From positions 1 to 14,754 of the forward strand of contig CAZKRU010000090.1 in assembly GCA_964555235.1 (NCBI GenBank): 14,754 nt of DNA. The letters are read 5' to 3'. The notes beneath the pieces are model-generated. The model was not told the origin of the DNA and made no database searches. It saw only the letters and a program-made list of their open reading frames with translations. Source of the stretch: CAZKRU01 sp964555235. Its GTDB lineage: Bacteria; Verrucomicrobiota; Verrucomicrobiia; Methylacidiphilales; CAMAQI01. How positions within the stretch are numbered: position 1 is the first letter of the stretch; each line of letters starts with the position of its first letter. Shown here piece after piece: positions 7,701 through 14,754 of this stretch. The position numbers and the translations under genes were made by a program.

Positions 7701-10700
7701 GCAGAAGCCTCCGTGGCCGACCCGATCCTATCGATTGCCGGGGGAACCTACACGACCCAGCGCAGTGTCGTTGTGAGTTCGAGTACGTCTGGATCGATAA
7801 TTTATTATACGACGGATGGAACGAATCCGACGACGGGGAGCGCAAGTGTTGCGACAGGGGGAACGATTTTAGTGGATCGCACGATGACGCTCAAAGTGAT
7901 GGCCGGAGAGTCCGGGTTGAGTTCGAGCAATATCGTTAGTGCGAATTACAAGATTACCGGAATGGTCGCGGCGGGGCCGTATCACACAGTTTCACTCAAG
8001 AGCGATGGAACGGTTTGGACGTGGGGAGATAATAGTAGCGGTCAGTTAGGAGATGGAACGCTGGTTAATAAATCGGCGCCAATTCAAGTGAGTGGGTTAA
8101 CGAATGTCGTGAGTGTTGCATGCGGTGGATTCCATGCGCTTGCTCTCAAAAACGATGGAACGGTCTGGGGTTGGGGATTGAACCAGAACGGACAATTAGG
8201 AGATGGAACCACCACACAAAAAATAACACCGGTTCAAGTTTCCGGGTTAACCAATGTAATCATGATTTCATCCAGGGGAGAACATAGCATGGCATTGAAA
8301 GAGGATGGAACTCTGTGGGGATGGGGATTGAACCAAAATGGGCAATTAGGAGATGGAACAACCACTCAACGAAACTCTCCCATTCAGGTGAGCGGATTGA
8401 CGAATGTCACCAGTGTTGCATGCGGTTTGAACCACGCGATTGCTTTCAAAGGTGACGGAACCGTCTGGACTTGGGGTAAAAATTCTTATGGTCAACTCGG
8501 AGATGGAACCACGACTCAACGAACCACTCCTGCGGTAGTAAACGGATTAGGCAGTGTGGCGTCAGTAGCAGCGGGGGTAGATCATACATTGGTCATTATG
8601 ACGAATGGAACAGTCTGGACGTGGGGATCTAATGCCAATGGACAGCTTGGTGATGGAACAACGATAGACAAAGCGTTTCCGGTTCAAGTAAGTGGATTAA
8701 GTGGGGTGCTTTCAGTCTCGGTTGGATTAACTCATACCTTGGCGCTTATGAGTGATGGAACGGTCTGGGGATGGGGATTAAATCCGTATGGACAATTAGG
8801 GAATGGGGTAACCGTCACCCAAACAGCCCCGGTGCTCATCAACGGGCTTACAGATGTTTCTGGGATTACGTCCGGGCAGCATTATACGATCATCTTAAAA
8901 GCAGACGGTTCTGTTTTAGGTTTTGGCTATAATGCGTATGGACAATTGGGGAATGGAACGACAGTTGCTCGTGTCACGCCTGTTCAGATAGGAGCAATCA
9001 AAGACGGCGTTGCTGTTTCAGGGGGATACGCTCATTCTTTAATCCTTCAGAGTAACGGCTCCGTTTGGGCGTTGGGATCAAATTCCTTCGGACAATTGGG
9101 AGATGGAACGAGCTTGACGAAGTCAGTCCCTGTCCAAGTAAGCGGTTTGACAAATATCATGAAAGTCTCTGCAGGGGCCTTTCACGGTGTATCGCTTAAA
9201 AGCGATGGAACGGTCTGGGCTTGGGGGTTGAATTCCTCTGGACAATTAGGGGATGGAACGACGATTAATCGATGGACTCCGGTTCAAGTCGTTGGATTAA
9301 ACAGTGTGGTGGCAATTTCATCAGGTTATGCTCATAACATCGCATTAAAAGCGGATGGAACGGTCTGGACTTGGGGAGCCAACTGGTTTGGGCAACTTGG
9401 CGATGGGACATTTGATGATCGATACATTCCTGCTCAAGTTCCAGGGCTAACGGAAGTGGTGGCGCTTGCTACGGGAGAAGGTCATACGGTTGTGCTCAAA
9501 AACGATGGAACGGTCTGGGGTTGGGGAAATAGCGACTTCGGTCAATTAACAAGTACGGGTGGACCTTATTTTGAGAACCCGATTCAAATGATCGGAATGA
9601 GTGGAGTGGTGGAGATTGGAGCCGGCACTTATAATACGTTTGCATTAAAGGGAGATGGAACCGTTTGGGGTTGGGGCTATAACGATTCGAATCAATTGGG
9701 AGCAGGGAATGGTCAAATTGCAGGGCTCAACGAAGTGGTGGCGTTTGGCGCTGGACAAGAGCATTTGGTAGTGTTGAAGAAAGATGAAACGATCTGGGCT
9801 TTGGGGGGGAATGCATCTGGTGAGCTCGGAAACGGAACACAAAATGGCAGCAGTACGCCTGTTCAAACTTCAGGGTTGAATGGAATGAAGGCGGTGAGTG
9901 CTGGAACATTCCATGCAATTGCTTTGAAGGGTGATGGAACCGTTTGGGGTTGGGGACAGGATAGCTTCGGTCAATTGGGTTCTAAAGCGTTTTTCCCGGT
10001 TTCAACGGCGATCCGACTGACTTTGAATTCATTGGATAGCGATCAAGATGGAATGCTCGACTCATGGGAGATGATTTATTTTGGAAATTTAAGTCACAAA
10101 GGCGGAGATGATGGTGATTTTGATGGATTGACGGATGTTGAAGAATCATCGAAAGCGACCGATCCGACGAAAGTGAACACGGATGATGATCTATTCACGG
10201 ATTACGCCGACTCGAATCCCTTAGCCGCAGATCCATACACGTTACCGATAACAGCGATCGCTGGAGGAAATAACCAAACCGGGATACTGGGGACATTTCT
10301 CGTACAGCCATTGGAAGTGACTGTCACCCAAAATAGTCAACCGGTTTCGAATATGCCGGTCATCGTTAAAATCAATTCTGGCGGTGGAATGCTCGCGAAA
10401 TCTCCCACGGATCTTGTTCTAGTTACCTCTGCACTTGTGGTGCGCACCGATGCACAAGGAAAAGCTAAAGTTTACTACAAGCAAGGAAATCAAGCCGGAG
10501 TGACCAGCTCCATTGCCTTTGCTGCAGGAACTCAGACATTGAATTTTATCGCCCAAGCTTCTTCTGATACAGACAGCGACGGCCTTCCTGACGATTGGGA
10601 GGTACAAAATTTTGGGAATCTTAATCAAGGGCCAAATGATGATCCGTATGGAACCGGAGTGACCAACCTGCAGGCCTATCAGCAGGGAGTAAATCCGAAC

Positions 10701-13700
10701 CCGAATCCGTTGGTAGATCAATATCCTCAAGATCCCGATAGAACTGAGGACGTTTCGACGTCAGCCATGGCGGCGGTGACGATCGTTAAAGAAGTTGATA
10801 TTGATGATGATCCCGGCGTGGATCCAGCAAGTTTAATGATCAATATGAACGAAGCTAATCAGGTTTATTTTGCTTATTCTTACAATCATATCGAAGATTA
10901 TGGCGGATACATTGCCAATACCCTTGATCGGGTTATCACCAAGAAATGGGACATGGGGAATGTATCCATTCTTTGGGATTATTCGGGTAATGCGCTAGGA
11001 CTTTTTCCAAACAACATCAGTGGTATTGAGCAAATTGGAAAATCAGGGATGGTTACTGGAGGGAATTATTACGAGGGATATGTGAGTGGAGTGGACTCGA
11101 ATAAGCAGTCTAATATTTGCAAATTTTGGCTTGATGCTTCGGGGATTCATTGGTCGTCGGATTTTGTAGCATTTAATGGGTCAACTAATTTACTCATAAG
11201 TCCAAGTAGTGGTGGTATTGTGGGCGATGTTGCGGAGGGAGGTACTTTTGGAGGAGATACATTTACTGGTGGGATACTCATTTATCAAGGGGCGACAACA
11301 TATTTTGGAAATGGAACCGGAGCTTTTTCTGGAGCGTTGGGGCAGAATATTTTCTTTCCAGCTGCATGTAATAACAATGGTTGGACCATTGGTTATGGAC
11401 CAAATCCGCAACCAGGGGGAATGTGGAATGGTCAGATGGTCACTTTTCCGGGGGTGCCAGTGGCGATTAATAATTCCAATCAGATAATCATTCAGATGGA
11501 TCAAGAGGGCGAAGGAATTTTCTGGAGAAACTACCAATCAACTCCGATTAAGAGCTTGCTTCCTGCGAAATATCAAAAGCAGATCAAAAGTATCAAGCCC
11601 CTTCGATTAAGCGAAGTTGACGCGAATGGTCACGTCAAGATTACGTTTGATGCCTATAGCAAAGAAGGGGATGGAGCGGGAACATGGCAGTGGAAAACAT
11701 TCCTTTTGACGCTTCAGGGAGATGGGGATTCGGCAACCTCACAAATCAGCAAAGTCGAGTATCCAGCGGATCTGGGTTTTACTTGGAATTCGCTTAATGC
11801 TTTGAATTCTTCGGGAGCAACCTGTGGAGTGGCGTGGAGAACTCGCGACGCCGAAGGAAATGCGATTCCTCAAAATCAACAAAAACGAGAGGGAACGCTT
11901 CTCGTCCCGGTTGAGTTAAACAGCAAAGACCGGGTGTTGCGCGGTAGCGTGGAAATTCCTGAAGGCTGGGAGGATTTTGCGCTTTCATTCAAGAACAAAG
12001 ATAGCGGCCAAGACTTGGGTAAGTTTGAGAAATTGGAGCCTGGAGCCGCCGGTTCCACGGTGAAAATTTACGACACGCCAGATGACTTTTTCAGCGAGGA
12101 AGAGTTGACTCAAAATCTGAACGGTAATCTTCCCGACAACGTTAAAAATCAGAAAGTGGCTTTTGCTCGCGATCCCGAGAACCCTCGTAAGCTCCAGTTT
12201 TGCGCCGTTTTCGACGACTTGGGGAATATTGAAGTTAAACTCAACTTCGGTTCCAACCAGACGGCGGGTGTGGCGTCGGTTGAATTAAAAGCAGACGCTC
12301 AGATGGCTGATTTCATTACCACGATGGATCAGCGCATTTCGTCGATTGAGGTTCCCGGTAGTGAAGATATTCCAATTGATTTAGATGGTGATGGTATCCC
12401 CGATGATCCCAACCCCAATGATATCTTGCAGGCATTCCAGGCAGGAAGCCTGACGATACCCGGTGCGTCGTTGAGCGATGAATTGTCAACCGACCCGAAT
12501 AATCTCGTTCTGCGAATTAATGATGATAACGACGACGGTGGACCGAGTGGTCAACAGGACAATCGCGACACCATCATCGGTGCGAATGATAATGATATCG
12601 TCCGTCTATTATTGAAGCGTCCTGGAAACTTAACCCAGAATGTTGGTACAATGACGTTGACCGTTTCGTCGGCAAGTGCGGTGAGAGTATTCCGTTCGGA
12701 CGGGCAGGCCATTTTGAGCAATACCGGCGTCAATCTAGCCAGTCCCATGGGTGACCTCGCAGGATTGGCTTCGGGTTCAGTGCCTGTTTACGTAGAAGGA
12801 CTTGACGTGAACAGTGACGTGATATTCACGTTCACTTATGCCGATGCTCAAGGACAAATCACCTCTACGGATACTGTGCATCTAAAGGTCGTCACCAGTT
12901 CTTCACTGGCTCTGATGAACCGATTAGGTGGTGGATTCTATGCGTCCAGTGGTGACCAGTTCAGTGCCAAGATGCGGACTTATGCCAGCAATGGGGCAAT
13001 GCGAATCGAGACGTTGACTCTTGCATCTATTGGAGAGAATCCTCCTATTCAAAATCGAGGGTTACTTGCAAAGATTGCGTTTGAGCTTCCTCAAACTAAA
13101 TTGCAGTTGGCTTGGACGAAAGGATTTGTTGATGGATTCTGGATTTCGTTAAAGGGTGAGAAAGATACTGTGGTTGAAATTTATCAGTTTTTCCGGGACG
13201 ATCCATTTGGGCGGGCTGCGGGCATGTGGGGATCGACTCAACAAGTGTTGGCGGATTTGAAAAAAGTGAATCCGAATGATATTCCGACGATCCTCAAGAC
13301 GATCACCACGAACATGACGACGGCCCTCTACACGGCGGCAGAGCAACAGTTGCCATGGGCGCCACTCACTCCGAATTTAAGCCCGGATGTGCTTTACTAC
13401 ATGTACGGGTTTGGCACAGGCGTGGTCTGTGAAGGTGCGGTGGTAAGTGCTGTTGGGGTTGGAGTGTTCACCAAAGTGAGTCAGACCGTCAAAGGCATTT
13501 TGACGACCTGCAAGACCGTACAGTATTCGCTCGAAGCGTTGAGCGATCTGAGTAAGGCCACGGCTAAGACAACCCACATCCTGTTACAGTTGGCCAAGAG
13601 CGAGAGAGGCTCCGTCAACATCGGAGCCATCGGTAGGTTTTTGGAAAAAACCGATTTACCTAGTGGGAAGAAAGCTGCCGTAGCATTTGAAGAAGCCTTC

Positions 13701-14360
13701 CACGACAAGCCTCAACTGACCAAAAAACTGCTTCAGAACTATGATGCGCACTGGCCGGAGATTGTAGATGAAGGACGGCGAAGCACTCGCTACCAAAAAT
13801 GTGCTCACAGCCTTGCTGACTTGAAAGATGTGATGGGCAATAGCCTGACCGATGAAGGCTTGGAGTCGTTCACCAAATTGCAGCGCCAGATGTTTGTAAA
13901 AGGAAGTGACAGTGCTGACTGTTTACCGGAATTTAAAACGTCCGTATTCGACACTTCCACCGCTGTCGGGAAAACTAAACTCAACGAGTTCTTGGAAGAT
14001 GCCAAAACTTTTTTAGATGATCCACGAAGTGCGCTTCCTGATGGTGGACTTCCTGGGAATGAAGGTTTTGTAGGGATGCATCCTCCGACACCTCTTGCTC
14101 AAGGAGCCATATTGGATAGATACGGAGATGCTACTGGAAGATATTTGTCACCAGCGGGCACGCCGCCGTGGGCTCGCGCTCTGCCACCTGGATCAGAAAC
14201 TCGACCGATTACTCGCTATAGAGTTAAGGCAACCACTTTCCAGCCTTCAACGGGTCGAGCTGCTCCGTGGTATACTCAGCCTGGTGGAGGTATACAATAT
14301 GATGCTGGGCAATCTATTGAGAGTTTAATAGCAGCCGACATTTTAGAGGCCATTCCTTGA
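4770..14360 (+). CDS. Giant exported RCC1-repeat polymorphic toxin with C-terminal TNT NADase domain
   Basis: This is a 3196-aa protein. GTG 4770 is the first start after an in-frame TAG (4755-4757) and gives a Sec signal peptide (residues 1-22, cleavage near LRA-Q). Approximate order: chitobiase-C-like domain 26-105; 14 RCC1 repeats 106-828; Ca-binding thrombospondin-3-like DADGD/DTDGDG 830-866; Ig-like 875-982; second chitobiase-like 983-1064; 14 RCC1 repeats 1065-1752; DSDQDG/DGDFDG 1756-1826; Ig-like 1827-1930; DTDSDG 1933-1990; beta-rich region with HAF-like features ~2015-2330; DLDGDG near 2530; an INDDNDD-type beta domain 2579-2710; pre-toxin region 2711-3108 with a hydrophobic Gly/Val segment ~2879-2900; TNT toxin domain 3109-3196. 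No PEP-CTERM, T9SS or LPXTG sorting tail, autotransporter barrel, HINT or RHS cage is visible, so surface retention and delivery are unexplained. It is followed 10 bp downstream by the candidate immunity gene. Confidence 0.88.
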   Translation: MQRNCLFLGLFFLLGLGGLRAQTVATPSLSPLPGEYTTEKSVTASSTTPGATLRYTLNGALPTELDPILSGPFLVKHPLTLKVKAFLTGMTSSAVATGDYFITGSIAAGGNHELGLRSDGTVWSWGRNNNGQLGDGTTIDRSTQVQVLTAAGALSGVVEVAAGANYSVALKGDGTVWTWGVNTNGQLGIGTTTKQTKAVQVQLATGGVLTEIMAIASGDSYCLAIKQDGTVWAWGLNTNGQLGIGSTTQQTKAVQVTNLTEIAAIAAGASHSLALKSDGTVWSWGLNSKGQLGNNSVTQQLQPIQVLTASGSLTSVSAIGAGATHSLAVKTDETVMAWGSNGSGQLGDNTTTQRNVATSVLNLTGVFDVAGGTSHSIALKSDGTVWTWGANALGQLGDGSVTTRKIAVQVPGVSGVEWIAGRGDRSAILKSDGTVWSTGDYYYGEMGHGVVGYSLVAVGISTPTEVTQTAAGGNFSLALKNDGTVWSWGQNLNGQLGSNTTIDRATSGMVTTSAGNLSGITQIGVGVNHALAVKNDGSLWSWGLNTNGRLGDGTTTQRNRPVQVLTASGAINGVMATEGGDAFSLALKSDGTVWSWGLNTNGQLGIGTTTQQTKAVPVQTASGALTGVAQIVAGGAHGVALKTDGTVWVWGKNANAQLGLGNTTDQTLAVQLTGIAASAVAAGTSHTLILKTDGTVVACGLNSSGQLGDNSTTQRTTPVTVSGLTGVSAISAGASHSAAILTGNALKVWGLNSSGQVGNNNLTNSKVPVTPTGVSGIAGVSGGGAHTVARKTDGTLQTWGLAVNGQLGDGRLGYTTTMVQATNVRLAGMDDADGDTIATWQEKVNGTNPDQADTDGDGVNDNTDAQALDYFNGQTPVITITGGNNQTSQIGTYVPNPLQVLVQVGGVAKVNAPVTFHVTLGGGALALTTQSSDYYTQLTVRTNASGLAQLEFRQPGVTETSQIHVTSGGASVDFSESAEASVADPILSIAGGTYTTQRSVVVSSSTSGSIIYYTTDGTNPTTGSASVATGGTILVDRTMTLKVMAGESGLSSSNIVSANYKITGMVAAGPYHTVSLKSDGTVWTWGDNSSGQLGDGTLVNKSAPIQVSGLTNVVSVACGGFHALALKNDGTVWGWGLNQNGQLGDGTTTQKITPVQVSGLTNVIMISSRGEHSMALKEDGTLWGWGLNQNGQLGDGTTTQRNSPIQVSGLTNVTSVACGLNHAIAFKGDGTVWTWGKNSYGQLGDGTTTQRTTPAVVNGLGSVASVAAGVDHTLVIMTNGTVWTWGSNANGQLGDGTTIDKAFPVQVSGLSGVLSVSVGLTHTLALMSDGTVWGWGLNPYGQLGNGVTVTQTAPVLINGLTDVSGITSGQHYTIILKADGSVLGFGYNAYGQLGNGTTVARVTPVQIGAIKDGVAVSGGYAHSLILQSNGSVWALGSNSFGQLGDGTSLTKSVPVQVSGLTNIMKVSAGAFHGVSLKSDGTVWAWGLNSSGQLGDGTTINRWTPVQVVGLNSVVAISSGYAHNIALKADGTVWTWGANWFGQLGDGTFDDRYIPAQVPGLTEVVALATGEGHTVVLKNDGTVWGWGNSDFGQLTSTGGPYFENPIQMIGMSGVVEIGAGTYNTFALKGDGTVWGWGYNDSNQLGAGNGQIAGLNEVVAFGAGQEHLVVLKKDETIWALGGNASGELGNGTQNGSSTPVQTSGLNGMKAVSAGTFHAIALKGDGTVWGWGQDSFGQLGSKAFFPVSTAIRLTLNSLDSDQDGMLDSWEMIYFGNLSHKGGDDGDFDGLTDVEESSKATDPTKVNTDDDLFTDYADSNPLAADPYTLPITAIAGGNNQTGILGTFLVQPLEVTVTQNSQPVSNMPVIVKINSGGGMLAKSPTDLVLVTSALVVRTDAQGKAKVYYKQGNQAGVTSSIAFAAGTQTLNFIAQASSDTDSDGLPDDWEVQNFGNLNQGPNDDPYGTGVTNLQAYQQGVNPNPNPLVDQYPQDPDRTEDVSTSAMAAVTIVKEVDIDDDPGVDPASLMINMNEANQVYFAYSYNHIEDYGGYIANTLDRVITKKWDMGNVSILWDYSGNALGLFPNNISGIEQIGKSGMVTGGNYYEGYVSGVDSNKQSNICKFWLDASGIHWSSDFVAFNGSTNLLISPSSGGIVGDVAEGGTFGGDTFTGGILIYQGATTYFGNGTGAFSGALGQNIFFPAACNNNGWTIGYGPNPQPGGMWNGQMVTFPGVPVAINNSNQIIIQMDQEGEGIFWRNYQSTPIKSLLPAKYQKQIKSIKPLRLSEVDANGHVKITFDAYSKEGDGAGTWQWKTFLLTLQGDGDSATSQISKVEYPADLGFTWNSLNALNSSGATCGVAWRTRDAEGNAIPQNQQKREGTLLVPVELNSKDRVLRGSVEIPEGWEDFALSFKNKDSGQDLGKFEKLEPGAAGSTVKIYDTPDDFFSEEELTQNLNGNLPDNVKNQKVAFARDPENPRKLQFCAVFDDLGNIEVKLNFGSNQTAGVASVELKADAQMADFITTMDQRISSIEVPGSEDIPIDLDGDGIPDDPNPNDILQAFQAGSLTIPGASLSDELSTDPNNLVLRINDDNDDGGPSGQQDNRDTIIGANDNDIVRLLLKRPGNLTQNVGTMTLTVSSASAVRVFRSDGQAILSNTGVNLASPMGDLAGLASGSVPVYVEGLDVNSDVIFTFTYADAQGQITSTDTVHLKVVTSSSLALMNRLGGGFYASSGDQFSAKMRTYASNGAMRIETLTLASIGENPPIQNRGLLAKIAFELPQTKLQLAWTKGFVDGFWISLKGEKDTVVEIYQFFRDDPFGRAAGMWGSTQQVLADLKKVNPNDIPTILKTITTNMTTALYTAAEQQLPWAPLTPNLSPDVLYYMYGFGTGVVCEGAVVSAVGVGVFTKVSQTVKGILTTCKTVQYSLEALSDLSKATAKTTHILLQLAKSERGSVNIGAIGRFLEKTDLPSGKKAAVAFEEAFHDKPQLTKKLLQNYDAHWPEIVDEGRRSTRYQKCAHSLADLKDVMGNSLTDEGLESFTKLQRQMFVKGSDSADCLPEFKTSVFDTSTAVGKTKLNEFLEDAKTFLDDPRSALPDGGLPGNEGFVGMHPPTPLAQGAILDRYGDATGRYLSPAGTPPWARALPPGSETRPITRYRVKATTFQPSTGRAAPWYTQPGGGIQYDAGQSIESLIAADILEAIP
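5085..7253 (+). repeat. RCC1 block 1: 14 repeats
   Basis: There are fourteen copies of a ~51-residue unit with the core (S/N/T)DGTVW.WG.N..GQLG.GTT....P.QV. Repeats 7 (GDYYYGEMGHG..GYSLVAV) and 14 (GQLGDGRLGYTTTMV) diverge in the same place with a shared GY insertion, marking a seven-repeat period. Since RCC1 folds as a seven-bladed propeller, this predicts two propellers. Repeat 13 (TGNALKVWG) has lost the DGT motif. Repeats 2, 3 and 10 are very similar to each other, including in DNA. Confidence 0.85.
7962..10025 (+). repeat. RCC1 block 2: 14 repeats
   Basis: A second set of fourteen ~49-residue RCC1 units follows the second chitobiase-like domain. Repeats 1-10 are regular; 11 (GNSDFGQLTSTGGPYFENP), 12 (shortened after NQLGAGN) and 14 (GSKAFFPVSTAI) are irregular. 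By the seven-blade rule it predicts two more propellers, making four in the protein. Confidence 0.83.
14094..14357 (+). other. TNT toxin domain (NAD+ glycohydrolase family)
   Basis: The last 88 residues (3109-3196) carry the TNT signature in order: G.ILDRYGD, GRYLSPAGTP, RALPPGS, Y.V, APWY.QPGGGIQY, and S...LIA..IL. TNT is the C-terminal domain of Mycobacterium tuberculosis CpnT and hydrolyses NAD+ in the target cytosol. Arg3117 (LDRYG) and Gln3176 (GGGIQ) occupy positions of conserved active-site Arg and Gln in the family; the exact equivalences are from memory. The domain is complete and ends the protein, as in other polymorphic toxins. Confidence 0.85.
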
Positions 14361-14370
14361 TAAGGTAGTA

Positions 14371-14577
14371 ATGAAAAAATATTTAGATTTTGTTCCAAAC
14401 GGCGCTCTTCCATCTGACAAGGATGTTTTTTTGGAGTGCTTGAAATGCAATGAGATAGTCCCAACCAAACCGGAACGAAATATGCACTGCAAGTGTGAAA
14501 ATGTTTGGCTCGATGCGGATTACGGAAGAGCGGTAGTTCGAGACTGGTCGGCTCTTAAGGTTTTTCGATTGGAATGA
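14371..14577 (+). CDS. Small Cys-rich protein, putative TNT immunity protein
   Basis: This 68-aa protein starts 10 bp after the toxin stop, with a Shine-Dalgarno-like AAGG about 6 nt before ATG. It has no signal peptide or membrane segment, so it is predicted to be cytosolic, where an NADase would act. Four cysteines in the pattern C23-x2-C26-x13-C40-x-C42 suggest a small zinc-ribbon-like knuckle, followed by a VWLDADYGR strand and a basic/hydrophobic end. The gene order, close spacing and size are those expected of a toxin-immunity pair. The protein looks unlike my recollection of the larger mycobacterial TNT antitoxin IFT, so it would be a different immunity type. Function is inferred from position only. 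An 89-aa minus-strand frame over the same DNA is taken as a shadow. Confidence 0.75.
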   Translation: MKKYLDFVPNGALPSDKDVFLECLKCNEIVPTKPERNMHCKCENVWLDADYGRAVVRDWSALKVFRLE

Positions 14578-14700
14578 ATGAGCGTTAGAAACTACATTCC
14601 TTTGACTCCGGAAATTCAAAAGGACGGGGGCAATGGGGACGTATCCCGACAATTTACATTTGATTGTACTGGACGCTTAAAATTGAATGAAACTTACTAA
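14578..14700 (+). CDS. Hypothetical 40-aa ORF directly after the immunity gene
   Basis: ATG follows the immunity-gene stop without a gap (TGA-ATG), allowing translational coupling. The frame MSVRNYIPL...LKLNETY stops at 14698-14700, two bases before the IS tip. I recognise no family. It may be a small gene, the start of a gene altered by the IS insertion, or chance. It contains a GGGA-CGTA-TCCC palindrome near 14640. Confidence 0.3.
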   Translation: MSVRNYIPLTPEIQKDGGNGDVSRQFTFDCTGRLKLNETY

Positions 14701-14701
14701 A

Positions 14702-14754
14702 TGAGACCTCTGCAAAAGTGGTGAAGTGGCGTGAAAAATGCTTGAGGAAGAGAT
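14702..14754. mobile_element. Probable insertion-sequence tip, right copy (53-bp inverted repeat)
   Basis: Exact reverse complement of 2-54. The tip GAGACCTCTGCAAAAGTGG faces the interior and the element body would continue to the right. With the left copy it frames the whole window between two oppositely oriented copies of the same repeat. Confidence 0.6.

Noticed and set aside
5100..10000. Regularly spaced DNA repeats resembling a CRISPR array
   Set aside because: The period is about 150 bp, in frame, and encodes RCC1 units; there are no short constant repeats with unrelated spacers and no cas genes.
14100..14360. A C-terminal sorting signal (PEP-CTERM, T9SS or LPXTG) on the giant protein
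   Set aside because: The last residues belong to the TNT domain; no sorting motif or terminal membrane helix with basic tail is present.
14383..14652. 89-aa minus-strand ORF over the immunity gene
   Set aside because: Antisense to a well-placed gene with a ribosome site and a patterned Cys motif; no recognisable family.
2500..14754. A second copy of the tRNA fragment marking the other end of the element
   Set aside because: None was seen by eye on either strand; the other attachment site is presumably outside the window.

Overview
The window looks like an accessory, mobile-DNA-rich stretch of a Verrucomicrobiota-like genome. This is an inference. It rests on the domain mix: RCC1 propeller repeats with chitobiase-type and thrombospondin-type-3-like modules in one giant secreted protein, free-standing helicase-associated (HA) domain proteins, and remnants of small GIY-YIG nuclease and RhuM genes. 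No rRNA or core gene fixes the taxon.

Left part (1-1146): a 53-bp sequence that returns inverted at the far right end (probable insertion-sequence tips facing inward), then a long-stem bidirectional terminator. Next comes a RhuM-family pseudogene (internal deletion plus frameshift) on the minus strand, bracketed by a 45-bp direct repeat. Read on the minus strand, the repeat is the 5' end of a small GIY-YIG nuclease gene (MTHQVYVIQNP...), so two truncated copies flank RhuM. Four back-to-back perfect hairpins follow.

Integration junction (1147-2485): the 3' part of a tRNA-Met(CAU), probably initiator fMet, on the minus strand, cut at the anticodon stem, directly abuts a divergent tyrosine-recombinase gene. 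This is the classic arrangement of an element integrated in a tRNA gene. The integrase has a near-consensus promoter with an embedded palindrome.

Cargo (2585-14700): two convergent genes, overlapping by 20 bp at their ends, each encode about five HA DNA-binding-like repeats. The dominant feature is a 9.6-kb gene for a 3196-residue exported protein. Its layout is signal peptide, then [chitobiase-like - 14 RCC1 repeats - Ca-binding-like - Ig-like] twice, then beta-rich regions, a hydrophobic pre-toxin region, and a C-terminal TNT domain (NAD+ glycohydrolase toxin family). A 68-aa Cys-rich cytosolic protein follows 10 bp downstream and is the best immunity candidate, and a 40-aa ORF abuts it.

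Reading: a tRNA-integrated element carries what looks like a polymorphic toxin/immunity system. The usual RHS or hemagglutinin stalk is replaced by 28 RCC1 repeats, consistent with four seven-bladed propellers. The toxin assignment rests on motif recognition; delivery route, target and immunity are inference.
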